A stretch of DNA of 64,000 bases from Paenibacillus hamazuiensis. Lineage in GTDB: Bacteria; Bacillota; Bacilli; Paenibacillales; NBRC-103111. Location of the stretch: positions 124,001 through 188,000 of the forward strand of contig NZ_JALRMO010000001.1 of NCBI RefSeq assembly GCF_023276405.1, in the 5' to 3' direction. The position numbers and the translations under genes are program-made. A model generated the notes under the pieces. That model was not told where the DNA came from, made no database searches, and was given only the letters and a program-made list of their open reading frames with translations. This document shows, piece after piece, positions 8,318 through 17,179 of the stretch; position 1 is the first letter of the stretch; each line of letters starts with the position of its first letter.

Positions 8318-8491
8318 ATGGACTGTCCTGCCTGTCACGGGAACGGCGAATTGGACATTTATCGGAACAGCGAGGAACGCGGCCGATTGGAAAAGGATGC
8401 CGCGTCCGAAGCCGCGCGTCCTGAGCGCGAGCGTGTAGCCTGGCCGGACGCTTGTCCGGTTTGCGGCGGCACCGGGTATTTGGAGCAATAA
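8318..8491 (+). CDS. 57-residue zinc-finger-like protein with two CxxCxGxG motifs
   Basis: A short gene beginning MDCPACHGNGELDIY and ending CPVCGGTGYLEQ, preceded by GGAGGGGAG at 8306-8314. The two ends each hold a CxxCxGxG motif, the same metal-binding motif as in the DnaJ zinc finger, separated by a charged helical linker of about 35 residues. Together they could bind one zinc ion. It lies 37 bp upstream of isocitrate lyase and is probably co-transcribed with it. The partner or target is unknown; a small chaperone-like or regulatory role is only a guess. Confidence 0.72.
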   Translation: MDCPACHGNGELDIYRNSEERGRLEKDAASEAARPERERVAWPDACPVCGGTGYLEQ

Positions 8492-8528
8492 TTTCATTTA
8501 GAAAATCATATCGAAAGGAAGATGAGAC

Positions 8529-9806
8529 ATGAATCAACAACGTCAGCTCGAACAATTGCGGGAAAACTGGAATTCCCCACGCTTTCAAGGAGTTCGCCGG
8601 CCTTATTCGCCGGAGGATGTGCTGCGGCTGCGCGGAACCGTCGTGGTCGAGCATACGCTGGCCGCACTCGGGGCGGAGAAGCTGTGGAAGCTGGTGAATA
8701 CGGAGGATTATGTGCCGGCGCTCGGCGCTTTAACCGGCAATCAAGCGGTTCAGCAGGCCAAAGCGGGGCTTAAAGCGATTTACCTCAGCGGCTGGCAGGT
8801 TGCGGCCGACGCCAATTTGTCCGGGCATATGTATCCCGATCAAAGCTTGTACCCGGCAAACAGCGTCCCCCACGTCGTCAAACGGATCAATCAGGCGCTG
8901 CAGCGTGCCGACCAGATTCAGCGGGCGGAAGGCAAGGGGGAGATCGACTTCTATTTGCCGATCGTCGCCGATGCGGAGGCCGGCTTCGGCGGGCCGCTCA
9001 ACGTGTTCGAGCTGATGAAATCGATGATCGAGGCCGGCGCCGCGGCCGTTCACTTCGAGGACCAGCTGTCCTCGGAGAAGAAATGCGGGCATCTCGGAGG
9101 CAAAGTGCTGCTGCCGACGCAGCAGGCAGTCCGAAATCTGATCGCTGCGAGGCTGGCCGCGGATGTCATGGGCGTGAACACGGTGCTCATCGCGAGAACG
9201 GATGCGAACGGAGCGCGGCTGCTGACGAGCGATATCGATCCGACCGACCGTCCGTTTCTCACCGGGCACAGATCGCCGGAAGGTTTCTTCTATGTAAACG
9301 AAGGCTTGGATCAGGCCATTTCGCGCGGACTTGCCTATGCGCCTTACGCCGACATGATCTGGTGCGAAACTTCCGAGCCCAATCTTGACGAAGCGCGCCG
9401 GTTCGCCGAAGCGATCCATGCGAAGTTCCCGGGCAAGCTGCTTGCTTACAACTGCTCGCCTTCGTTCAACTGGAAGAAGAAGCTGGACGACAAGACGATC
9501 GCCGGCTTCCAGCAGGAGCTCGGCAGGATGGGCTACAAGTTCCAATTCGTTACTTTGGCCGGCTTCCATGCGCTCAATCACAGCATGTTCGAGCTGGCGT
9601 ACGATTACAAACGGCGCGGGATGGCCGCGTACTCCGACTTCCAGCAATCCGAGTTCGCCAGCGAAGAGCGGGGCTACGAAGCGACCCGCCATCAGCGCGA
9701 GGTCGGCACCGGGTATTTCGACGAGGTGTCGCAAGTCATATCGGGAGGGACTTCGTCGACGACGGCGCTCGCCGGTTCGACGGAGCAGGAGCAATTTTCA
9801 CCGTAA
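8529..9806 (+). CDS. aceA: Isocitrate lyase
   Basis: 425 residues, a typical bacterial length. The catalytic loop is KKCGHLGGK at residues 184-192 with the active-site Cys186. The metal-binding acidic segment [12 protein letters not shown] (about 144-155) and the motif [10 protein letters not shown] near the N-terminus are also present. It cleaves isocitrate to glyoxylate and succinate, allowing growth on acetate or other two-carbon sources. That fits the acetoin/acetaldehyde genes upstream, whose end products are acetyl-CoA and acetate. AAAGGAAG precedes the ATG. No malate synthase is in the window. Confidence 0.96.
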   Translation: MNQQRQLEQLRENWNSPRFQGVRRPYSPEDVLRLRGTVVVEHTLAALGAEKLWKLVNTEDYVPALGALTGNQAVQQAKAGLKAIYLSGWQVAADANLSGHMYPDQSLYPANSVPHVVKRINQALQRADQIQRAEGKGEIDFYLPIVADAEAGFGGPLNVFELMKSMIEAGAAAVHFEDQLSSEKKCGHLGGKVLLPTQQAVRNLIAARLAADVMGVNTVLIARTDANGARLLTSDIDPTDRPFLTGHRSPEGFFYVNEGLDQAISRGLAYAPYADMIWCETSEPNLDEARRFAEAIHAKFPGKLLAYNCSPSFNWKKKLDDKTIAGFQQELGRMGYKFQFVTLAGFHALNHSMFELAYDYKRRGMAAYSDFQQSEFASEERGYEATRHQREVGTGYFDEVSQVISGGTSSTTALAGSTEQEQFSP

Positions 9807-9817
9807 TTCAAATGAAA

Positions 9818-9854
9818 AACCAGTACCTGAACAAGTCGGGTGCTGGTTTTTTTT
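9818..9854 (+). terminator. Rho-independent terminator after aceA
   Basis: Stem AACCAGTACCTG with CGGGTGCTGGTT (one mismatch) followed by a run of eight T, starting 12 bp after the aceA stop. Confidence 0.85.
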
Positions 9855-9910
9855 ACCCCTGCCGGTTTATAATGTTTGAAACAGGATATAACAATTCGAG
9901 GTGTAGCCTA

Positions 9911-11239
9911 ATGCAGGCAGGGAATTCGGAGCTCCAAACCAAATACGAGAAAATTACCCAATATATTCAATCCTTGAGCGTCGGCACCCGCTTGTCCGTC
10001 CGGCAAATGGCCGAAGACCTTGACGTCAGCGAAGGGACCGCATACCGCGCGATCAAGGAAGCGGAGAACCTCGGCCTCGTCAGCACGAAGCGAAGGATCG
10101 GGACAATCCGGGTCGAGAAGAAAGAGGAGCGCCAGATCGACAAATTGACGTTCGCCGAAATCGTCAACGTGGTCGAAGGCGTCGTGCTCGGCGGCTCGGC
10201 GGGTCTCGGCAAGACGCTGAACAAATTCGTGATCGGCGCCATGCAGCTCGAAGCGATGATCAAATACATCGAGCGGGATAATCTTCTGATCGTCGGCAAC
10301 CGCGTGCAGGCGCATATGTGCGCTTTGGGGCAAGGGGCGGGCGTGCTTATTACCGGCGGGTTCGATACGACACCCGAGGTGAAGGAGCTGGCCGACGAGC
10401 TTGCCCTGCCCATTATCGGCTGCACGTACGATACGTTTACGGTGGCGACGATGATCAACCGGGCGATCGAGGACAGGCTGATCAAGAAGCAGATCATGCG
10501 GGTGGAGGACATCATTCGCAAGGATGCCCCCGTTTATTCCTTGAAGGAAACCGATACGGTCAAGGATATGCAGAAGCTTGTGGAAAAAACGACGCATACC
10601 CGTTACCCCGTCGTCGACAACGACCGGAAGCCCGTGGGCATGATCACGACCAAGGATATTATCGGCACGAAACCCGGCCAATCGATCGGCTCGCTTATGA
10701 CCTCGAATCCGCTGACGATCAGCGTCAAAGCTTCCGTTGCTTCCGCCGGCCACATGATGGTTTGGGAAGGGATCGAACTGCTTCCCGTCGTCGGCACGGA
10801 CCATCGGATGATCAGCGTGATCAGCCGCAAGGATGTCATGAAGGCGATGCAGCTCATGCAGAAGCAGCCGCAGCACGGGGAAACGTACGAGTACCAAATA
10901 TGGTCGGGATTTGAAGAGCTCAGGGACAAAGACGGCAAGCTTTATTTCCGGGGCGCGATCACCCCGCCGATGATCAATTTCGAAGGGATCGTATCCGAAG
11001 GCGTCCTGTCTACATTGATGACCCGGGCGGCTTACCGTGCGGTTCACGAGCACAAGAAAGGCGACCTTATCGTGGACAGCTCGTCGCATTACTTTCTGGT
11101 GCCGCTGCAGATCGACGACGAAATCGACATCGTTCCCGTCATCATCGAGTTGAGCCGGCGGTTTTGCAAAATCGATATCGAAATGGTATGCAAAGGCACC
11201 CGCGTAGCCAGAGGCATGCTGACAGCCCGGATATTGTAA
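9911..11239 (+). CDS. YtoI-like protein: HTH, DRTGG, CBS pair and hotdog domain
   Basis: 442 residues from the ATG at 9911 (GAGGTG upstream); an upstream in-frame ATG at 9812 lies inside the aceA terminator and is rejected. Domain order: a GntR-like winged helix at about 15-75 (SVRQMAEDLDVSEGTAYRAIKEAENLGLV), a DRTGG-type segment at about 90-205, two CBS motifs at about 215-330 (TRYPVVDNDRKPVGMITTKDI and LLPVVGTDHRMISVISRKDV), and a C-terminal thioesterase-like hotdog fold. B. subtilis YtoI has the same architecture and size. CBS pairs usually sense adenine nucleotides, so this may be a nucleotide-responsive regulator (inference). The true ligand is unknown. Confidence 0.88.
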   Translation: MQAGNSELQTKYEKITQYIQSLSVGTRLSVRQMAEDLDVSEGTAYRAIKEAENLGLVSTKRRIGTIRVEKKEERQIDKLTFAEIVNVVEGVVLGGSAGLGKTLNKFVIGAMQLEAMIKYIERDNLLIVGNRVQAHMCALGQGAGVLITGGFDTTPEVKELADELALPIIGCTYDTFTVATMINRAIEDRLIKKQIMRVEDIIRKDAPVYSLKETDTVKDMQKLVEKTTHTRYPVVDNDRKPVGMITTKDIIGTKPGQSIGSLMTSNPLTISVKASVASAGHMMVWEGIELLPVVGTDHRMISVISRKDVMKAMQLMQKQPQHGETYEYQIWSGFEELRDKDGKLYFRGAITPPMINFEGIVSEGVLSTLMTRAAYRAVHEHKKGDLIVDSSSHYFLVPLQIDDEIDIVPVIIELSRRFCKIDIEMVCKGTRVARGMLTARIL

Positions 11240-11241
11240 TT

Positions 11242-11342
11242 AAACTCACCGGGGAATCCCCCTCTCCCCTATCCAGGGATTCATCTGGAAGTCGGTTTTT
11301 TTTTGGACAGTCTGAAGGCCCTTTCCGGGCCTTCTTTTTTTT
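11242..11342 (+). ncRNA. Candidate structured RNA, copy 1 (two hairpins plus terminator)
   Basis: This begins 2 bp after the YtoI-like stop and resembles 19043-19144. The shared parts are AAACTC, GGGGAAT followed by a C-rich run, AGGGATTCATCT and ACAGTCTG. Predicted elements are a GGGG/CCCC hairpin, a second hairpin TCCAG-GGATTCAT-CTGGA and a terminator (GAAGGCCC with GGGCCTTC, then eight T, 11314-11342). The second stem differs from copy 2 by compensatory changes while its loop GGATTCAT is identical, which points to a conserved RNA structure. It could be a 3' UTR element or an independent small RNA. Confidence 0.55.
11314..11342 (+). terminator. Rho-independent terminator between convergent genes
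   Basis: Perfect stem GAAGGCCC with GGGCCTTC, loop of five bases, and eight T. It ends transcription from the YtoI-like gene and the RNA element before the convergent AraC gene. Confidence 0.9.
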
Positions 11343-11354
11343 CGCGCAACCATG

Positions 11355-12263
11355 TCACTCCTTTCCCAACGCCTTTTGCTTGAAAGAGGCCGGCGAAGTG
11401 CCTGTCCAGCGCTTGAACTGCCTGCTGAAATGGGCGATATCGCGGTAGCCGAGCAGCTCGGCGACATGGTCGATCTTCAAATCTTTCTGTCTCAGCAAAT
11501 GCTGGGCTTTCTGAAGCATCAGGGAGGAGAGATATTGGCGCGGCGACATATGGTAGCGCTTCTTGAACACCCGGTTGCAGTAGGAGAGGCTGATGCCTAA
11601 TTCTTCGGCGATATCGTCAATCCGCGCCCGTTCCGTGGCAGCAAAGCCGTGGATGTGCGACCGCTTGATCATGACTTCAATTCGATTCGCAATGTGCCGG
11701 GCGAGCCGGTCGTTCTCCGCCGGTTCGGCTTCCGCAGGCTCCTGCTGGGCATGCTCTTCGGCGATGGAGCCGAACAATCGGAACAGCTCGGACAACATGG
11801 ACCATCGGTCGCGGATTTGCCGGGAGGCCGGCATTTTGGAATATTCGATCAGGCGGCCCAGCTGCGGCAGCAGCCGGCGGGTCAGCGCAGAGCCGGACGG
11901 GTATAACGAATGGCGGAAATGATTCAGCAGCGGCAGCAGCTGGCGGTCGTCAATCTGGAAATGAAGGCAAAAGTAAGTGAACTCCTTGCCGTCCCCGGAA
12001 CGGTTGAAATGTACCTCGCCGGGACGAATGAATATCATGTCGCCCGCCTGCTGGTCAAACGTTCTTCCGTTTACGGTAAATTCCTGGCACCCTTCGATCA
12101 AATAGTTGATTTCATACTGAAAATGTTCGTGGGACGGGTAAAACCAGGTTCCTTTTACGCGGCGCACATGCATGCTGAACAGATGCAGATTGCTTTGGAT
12201 ATCGTGCGCGAAATACTCCTCCAGGGTGAAGTCTGCAAGCCTCGGCATGTTCATATTAACCAT
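11355..12263 (-). CDS. AraC-family transcriptional regulator of the adjacent sugar operon
   Basis: 302 residues from the ATG at 12263 with GGAAGG six to nine bases upstream; a GTG at 12272 is less well placed. An N-terminal cupin sensor domain (FYPSHEHFQYEINYLIEG and AGDMIFIRPGEVHF) is followed by the C-terminal double helix-turn-helix (ELGISLSYCNRVFKKRYHMSPRQYLSS and LLGYRDIAHFSRQFKRWTG). It is divergent from the permease-lipoprotein operon starting at 12508, so it most likely activates that operon in response to its sugar. The 244-bp gap between them is AT-rich and shows no operator I can define. Confidence 0.9.
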   Translation of the reverse strand: MVNMNMPRLADFTLEEYFAHDIQSNLHLFSMHVRRVKGTWFYPSHEHFQYEINYLIEGCQEFTVNGRTFDQQAGDMIFIRPGEVHFNRSGDGKEFTYFCLHFQIDDRQLLPLLNHFRHSLYPSGSALTRRLLPQLGRLIEYSKMPASRQIRDRWSMLSELFRLFGSIAEEHAQQEPAEAEPAENDRLARHIANRIEVMIKRSHIHGFAATERARIDDIAEELGISLSYCNRVFKKRYHMSPRQYLSSLMLQKAQHLLRQKDLKIDHVAELLGYRDIAHFSRQFKRWTGTSPASFKQKALGKE

Positions 12264-12507
12264 AAGATACACCTTCCCATGAGTCCTTATAATTAATAAC
12301 GCTGCCTTGCCATATGCGGGGTATCGGGGTCAGGTTCATTTTGGGTAACAAACGATTCAACTATGGGTATGTTCGCTTGTGCGAGAAGACGATAAACTTA
12401 ATACAGTGTTTGAACTAAGTGTATCATGTAACCGCTGTCAATTACAAATATAAGTAACGAATAGAAAAATATGACTTCTATACTTTTTGCACGGGAGGCT
12501 CCGTTTT

Positions 12508-13473
12508 ATGGAACAAACGGCTTCGGAGGCTATCGCGAGACCAGGCGCCGCTTTGAGAAAAGAACGCATTCTGCTGAAGCGAATGAGGCACGATTATCAG
12601 CTGTACTTGCTCTTGCTGCTGCCGATCGTCTGGCTCGTTATTTTTCAATACGTTCCGATGGCCGGCGTACAGCTCGCCTTCAAAAACTTCAGAATCATGG
12701 AAGGGATATGGGGAAGCCCGTGGATCGGCTTCGATCATTTCGAGCGTTTTTTTAACTCTCCGCAGTTTACCCGGGTTGTCGGAAATACGATTCTCATCAG
12801 CCTGTATGAGCTGATTGCCGGTTTCCCGCTGCCGATCATGCTGGCGCTGGCCTTGAATGCGACGTTAAGAACGAAGTTCAAGACGGCGGTGCAGTTTGTC
12901 ACCTACATGCCTTTCTTCATTTCTACGGTCGTGATGGTCGGCATGATCCTGCAGTTTCTCAATCCGCGCATCGGCATCGTCAATATGGCCATCGGGTTGT
13001 TCGGCGGGGAGCCCGTTAACTTTATGGGCGATCCGTCCTGGTTCAAGTCCGTCTATGTGTGGTCCGGCATTTGGCAGACGACAGGCTGGGGGACCATTAT
13101 TTATTTGGCGGCGTTGTCGGGAATCAGTCCGGAAATTCACGAGGCGGCGACGATTGACGGCGCCAGCCGGCTGCAGCGGGTATGGCATATCGATCTTCCC
13201 GGCATTGCGCCGACGATCGTGACGCTGCTTATTTTGAATGCGGGGTCGATTATGGGCATCGGGTTCGAAAAAATATATTTGATGCAAAATCCGCTGAATA
13301 TCGCTTCTTCCGAGGTCATCTCCACCTACGTGTATTCGGTCAGCTTGGCGTCTAGCGCCCCGAATTACGCCTACGCGACGGCAATCGGCTTGTTCAACTC
13401 CGTCGTCAATATGATTTTGATATTGCTCGTCAATCAGATCGCCAAAAAAGTAGGGGAAACCAGCTTATGGTAA
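12508..13473 (+). CDS. Sugar ABC transporter permease, LplB type
   Basis: 321 residues from the ATG at 12508 (GGGAGG at 12493). Six transmembrane segments are expected, the first being LYLLLLLPIVWLVIFQYVPMAG cut at its middle. The ABC-contacting EAA loop is EAATIDGASRLQRVWHIDLP. The N-terminal form RHDYQLYLLLLLPI and the phrase WGSPWIGFDHFERFF are hallmarks of LplB-like permeases for oligosaccharides or polysaccharide fragments, common in Paenibacillus. The ATP-binding subunit is not encoded here; such systems usually share a general ATPase such as MsmX. Confidence 0.93.
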   Translation: MEQTASEAIARPGAALRKERILLKRMRHDYQLYLLLLLPIVWLVIFQYVPMAGVQLAFKNFRIMEGIWGSPWIGFDHFERFFNSPQFTRVVGNTILISLYELIAGFPLPIMLALALNATLRTKFKTAVQFVTYMPFFISTVVMVGMILQFLNPRIGIVNMAIGLFGGEPVNFMGDPSWFKSVYVWSGIWQTTGWGTIIYLAALSGISPEIHEAATIDGASRLQRVWHIDLPGIAPTIVTLLILNAGSIMGIGFEKIYLMQNPLNIASSEVISTYVYSVSLASSAPNYAYATAIGLFNSVVNMILILLVNQIAKKVGETSLW

Positions 13474-13491
13474 CTTCAAGGAGGTCTGCCC

Positions 13492-14388
13492 ATGAAGACA
13501 AATCGCACCGCTTTAACGAATGCGGATAAAATTTTTTACTCCGTCAACGACCTGATTTTGCTGTTTGCCCTCTGCATCGTGCTGTATCCGCTCATTTACA
13601 TGTTCAGCGCCTCGGTAAGCGACAGGCTGGCCGTCGTATCGGGGAAGGTGTTTTTATGGCCGGTCGATTTTTCCCTTGAGGGGTATGCCGCCATCTTCAA
13701 GGACCCGCGCATACTGCCCGCCTATGCGAATACCGTCTATTACACGGTGATCGGCACCGTCATCAACGTGGCGCTCACGATCATGGCCGCCTATCCGCTG
13801 TCGCGGAAAACGATGGTCGGCCGAAACGTGCTGATGTATTTGTTTGCCTTCACGATGATCTTTCACGGGGGGCTCATCCCCAATTATTTGTTAATGAAGG
13901 ACCTGGGCCTCATCGACTCCAGATGGGCGTTAATACTGCCGGGGGCGATCGCCGTCTGGAACATGATCATCGCGCGCACCTTTTTCCAAACGACGATCAG
14001 CCAGGAGCTGTTCGAGGCCGCCTCCATGGACGGATGCTCGCATTTCCGGTTTTTGTGGAGCATCGTGCTGCCGCTCTCTAAGGCTATCATCGCCGTGCTT
14101 GTGCTGTTTTACGGCATCTCGCACTGGAACGCCTATTTCAACGCTTTTATTTATTTGAAAAGCAAAAGTTTGTTTCCGCTGCAAATCGTACTTCGCGATA
14201 TCCTGATTCAGAACGAAATCGATCCGAGCACGATCACCGACCCCGAATCGATGACGAAGAAGCAAGGGCTGGCCGATCTGCTGAAATATTCCGTCATCAT
14301 TGTCGCCAGCTTGCCGGTATGGCTTGTCTATCCGTTTGTGCAGAAGCATTTTGTCAAAGGCGTGATGATCGGTTCGATTAAAGGATGA
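13492..14388 (+). CDS. Sugar ABC transporter permease, LplC type
   Basis: 298 residues, AAGGAGG ribosome site, 18 bp after the first permease. It begins with a hydrophobic segment (LILLFALCIVLYPLIYMFSAS), has VGRNVLMYLFAFTMIFHGGLIPNYLL in the middle, and an EAA loop FEAASMDGCSHFRFLWSIVLP. The ending PVWLVYPFVQKHFVKGVMIGSIKG is the typical LplC/YtcP C-terminus. It pairs with the preceding permease to form the channel for the lipoprotein-delivered sugar. Confidence 0.93.
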   Translation: MKTNRTALTNADKIFYSVNDLILLFALCIVLYPLIYMFSASVSDRLAVVSGKVFLWPVDFSLEGYAAIFKDPRILPAYANTVYYTVIGTVINVALTIMAAYPLSRKTMVGRNVLMYLFAFTMIFHGGLIPNYLLMKDLGLIDSRWALILPGAIAVWNMIIARTFFQTTISQELFEAASMDGCSHFRFLWSIVLPLSKAIIAVLVLFYGISHWNAYFNAFIYLKSKSLFPLQIVLRDILIQNEIDPSTITDPESMTKKQGLADLLKYSVIIVASLPVWLVYPFVQKHFVKGVMIGSIKG

Positions 14389-14473
14389 GGCCGGGCAGTT
14401 GGCCTGCTCTTCGCAAGGTAGAGGCGGAGGCCGGCATAATTGTATAGATCCACTATCGAGGGGTGAAAGCGGG

Positions 14474-16138
14474 ATGAAGAAAAAAAGATATTACACCGGC
14501 GGGGTATCCGCGCTGCTGTGCGTTTCCATGCTGCTTGCCGCGTGCAGCGGGGGCGGCGGTTCGGGGGATTCCTCCAATCCCAAGGACTCGGCGAACGTAT
14601 CGGCACCGGGAGCGCTGCCGATTTCCAAGGAAAAGGTCACCATTACGGTGACGGTTCCGTCCAGCCCGACCGTGCTGTCCTGGGATTACGGGAAAAATGA
14701 GCTGACTACGTGGCTGGAAGATCAGACGAACGTGCATATCAACTGGAACTTCTATCCGGCGGCCGATGCGAAGACGAAGCTGAACCTGGAGCTTTCGTCG
14801 GGAGGGGATTTGGGCGATCTGATCATGGGCAACTTCGGCCTGGATAACTCCGCGCTGGCGACATACGGCACGCAGGGGGTCATCCGCAAGGTTGAGGATC
14901 TGGTGGAAAAGCACGGCGTGAACGTGAAAAAAATGTATCAGGAATACCCGAATATCAAGATGGCCACGACAGCCCCGGACGGGCACGTGTACGGCTTCCC
15001 GCAGGTCGGCATCTGCTACAACTGCGACCGGGCGATGCGGTTTTGGGTCAATAAAAGCTTCCTGAAAGCGCTGAATATGAAGGTGCCGACGACAACGGAC
15101 GAGTTGTACGAATATTTGAAGGCGGTGAAGGAAAAGGACCCGAACGGAAACGGCAAAAAAGATGAGATCGGCATCGTCGGCTCGCCGAAAAGCTGGTTCG
15201 CCAAAGTCGATCAATTCATTATGAACGCGTTTACGTATCAGGATTCGAACGGGCTTTACGTAAAGGACGACAAGGTGGTCGCAGCGTTTACGACGCAGGA
15301 TTGGAGAGACGGCATCCGCTACTTGAATAAGCTGTACAGGGAAGGGCTGATCGACCAATCGTCCTTTACCAACGATGAGGCGCAGCTCAAGCAGATGGTC
15401 GAGCTGAACGGCGGAAATACGGTCGGCGCCGTCCCGAACGGCGGTCCGCATGCTTTTGCCGCGCAGGATTTGACGAGATTGAACTACGAGATCGTACCTC
15501 CGCTTAAGGGGCCCAAAGGGTTTCAAACCGCATATTTCAATGAATTCGGCATTGTCGGAAGCTATCAGTTTGTCATTCCGGCCGCTTCCAAGCATCCGGA
15601 CGCGGTGATGAAGCTGATCGATTTCATGTATTCCCACGAAGCTTTTCTGCGGAGCCGTTACGGGGTGCCGGGAGTGAACTGGGAAATTCCGAAGGGGACG
15701 ACGGCGGCCAACGGCGGGCCCGCGCAGTTCAAGCTGATCGGCAAAGATTTATGGCAGGAGCCGCAAAATGTGCACTGGCAGGGAGCCAACACGGCATGGC
15801 CGCCTTTCGGCTCCGATTCGCGGGAGATGCTGCCCGAGGGCCGCTTCGATCTGGAAAAAGTTTTGTTCGATGCGGCGAAGCTGTACGACAAATATGCGGC
15901 CAAGGTGTCGGTGCCGAAGTTTTTCTTCGAGCCTAATACGGCCACCCGGTTTAACGATCTGAAGACGGAAATCAATAAAAAGCTGGAAGCGGCCATCGCC
16001 GACTTTATCGTCGGCAATCAGGATATCGAGAAGGATTGGGATAAATTTCAGGCGGAGCTGAAAGCTCTGGGGCTTGACGAGTACATGTCGATCATGCAGA
16101 AGGAATACGACGCCAAATGGAAGGGCAGCAAAAAATAA
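14474..16138 (+). CDS. Extracellular sugar-binding lipoprotein of the LplA type
   Basis: 554 residues from the ATG at 14474 (GGGGTGAAAG upstream). The signal peptide MKKKRYYTGGVSALLCVSM ends at the lipobox LLAAC, so the mature protein is anchored through its cysteine. A Gly/Ser-rich tether follows. The body is a long family-1 solute-binding domain with the calcium-like motif KDPNGNGKKDEIG near residue 220, as in LplA-type proteins. Third gene of the operon; a strong hairpin follows that may stabilise this part of the message. Confidence 0.92.
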   Translation: MKKKRYYTGGVSALLCVSMLLAACSGGGGSGDSSNPKDSANVSAPGALPISKEKVTITVTVPSSPTVLSWDYGKNELTTWLEDQTNVHINWNFYPAADAKTKLNLELSSGGDLGDLIMGNFGLDNSALATYGTQGVIRKVEDLVEKHGVNVKKMYQEYPNIKMATTAPDGHVYGFPQVGICYNCDRAMRFWVNKSFLKALNMKVPTTTDELYEYLKAVKEKDPNGNGKKDEIGIVGSPKSWFAKVDQFIMNAFTYQDSNGLYVKDDKVVAAFTTQDWRDGIRYLNKLYREGLIDQSSFTNDEAQLKQMVELNGGNTVGAVPNGGPHAFAAQDLTRLNYEIVPPLKGPKGFQTAYFNEFGIVGSYQFVIPAASKHPDAVMKLIDFMYSHEAFLRSRYGVPGVNWEIPKGTTAANGGPAQFKLIGKDLWQEPQNVHWQGANTAWPPFGSDSREMLPEGRFDLEKVLFDAAKLYDKYAAKVSVPKFFFEPNTATRFNDLKTEINKKLEAAIADFIVGNQDIEKDWDKFQAELKALGLDEYMSIMQKEYDAKWKGSKK

Positions 16139-16146
16139 GCCGCGTA

Positions 16147-16176
16147 CCGGGGGATCGGCCGCATCCGATCCCCCGG
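16147..16176 (+). other. Perfect 12-bp stem-loop after the binding-protein gene
   Basis: Arms CCGGGGGATCGG and CCGATCCCCCGG enclose a 6-base loop, with no T-run after it. Such intercistronic hairpins behind solute-binding genes can block 3' exonucleases and raise the level of the upstream message, so here it likely gives more lipoprotein than downstream enzyme (inference). Confidence 0.7.
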
Positions 16177-16201
16177 AGGCTTACAATAAGGAGATGATCG
16201 C

Positions 16202-17128
16202 GTGCTGAAACGGCATACGGACGAGGAACCCGATTCCGCTCTGAAATTAAAAATACGCTCCATGAAAGTCGGGTTCACCGGAAGCTTTTATCCTGTTCCG
16301 GACGGGGTGGATCAGGAGGCTGCGGCGGAGTGGCAGCTGCGGAGAGCGGCGGAGCTTGGATGCGAGGTGCTGCAGGTCCGGCACCTTCCGAAGGAACGCT
16401 CCGGGCTTGAGGAGCTCGGACGGCTCGCGCAGTCGCTGGCCGTCGAATTGGAGATGTCCGTGCCCGGAGCGTTCGGGCTTGCCGGCCCGTTTGCCGATCC
16501 GGATGCCAAAGCGATGTTCGTGCAGGGCATGGAGCAAGCCAAGCTGCTCGGCATGCCGGTCGTGCGGACCGCCTACGGCCGGCTCAAGGCGGCGACCAGC
16601 AGGTTTAACCGCAGCATGTCCGTCCGGGACCATCTGGATGCGCTGCTTCCTTCCCTTAAGGAAGCGGCGCGAATCGCCGGGGATGCCGGCATCTTGCTTG
16701 CGGTCGAAAACCATTGCGATTTTACCGGCCGCGAGCTGGCCCATTTGCTGGATGCGGTCGATTCTCCGCTTGTAGGCGCGGCGCTCGACACGGCAAACGG
16801 CTTTACCGTATTTTGCGATCCGAACGAAGACATCGAGGCGCTGGCGCCTTATGCGTTTACGACCCATATGAAAGATATGGTCGTCGTCGATTCGCCGGTG
16901 AGAGGATTGATCCCGTTTACCGCGTTCGGCTGTCCGCTTGGAAGCGGGCACGTCGATATTCCAAGGGCGCTGCAATTGCTGGCGGGAAGCAGTCCGCATG
17001 CGGAAGGTTTGCATCTGATCATCGAGCCCGGCTGGATGAGGTGGGAGCAGGACCGGGATGTGAAGGAACAGGAGGCTGAGTTTTTCCGGCACGGCATCGA
17101 ATTTTTAAAAGCGCTGCAGCACGAATAG
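16202..17128 (+). CDS. Sugar phosphate isomerase/epimerase, TIM barrel (operon copy 1)
   Basis: 308 residues from the GTG at 16202, with AAGGAG eight bases upstream; an ATG at 16263 is an alternative. The protein is an AP-endonuclease-2-like TIM barrel: LAVENHCDFTGRELAHLLDAV contains a metal-ligand Glu-Asn-His segment, then ALDTANGF, THMKDMVV and LIIEPGWM supply further metal-binding residues. Members interconvert sugars, keto-sugars or inositol derivatives using a divalent metal. The substrate cannot be read from sequence. It lies in the operon with the transporter, an NAD epimerase and a second barrel. Confidence 0.86.
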   Translation: MLKRHTDEEPDSALKLKIRSMKVGFTGSFYPVPDGVDQEAAAEWQLRRAAELGCEVLQVRHLPKERSGLEELGRLAQSLAVELEMSVPGAFGLAGPFADPDAKAMFVQGMEQAKLLGMPVVRTAYGRLKAATSRFNRSMSVRDHLDALLPSLKEAARIAGDAGILLAVENHCDFTGRELAHLLDAVDSPLVGAALDTANGFTVFCDPNEDIEALAPYAFTTHMKDMVVVDSPVRGLIPFTAFGCPLGSGHVDIPRALQLLAGSSPHAEGLHLIIEPGWMRWEQDRDVKEQEAEFFRHGIEFLKALQHE

Positions 17129-17179
17129 GCTTAACTTGAATAAGCCGCTTAAAGAAGCTTTTAAGGGGAGTGAAAACGA

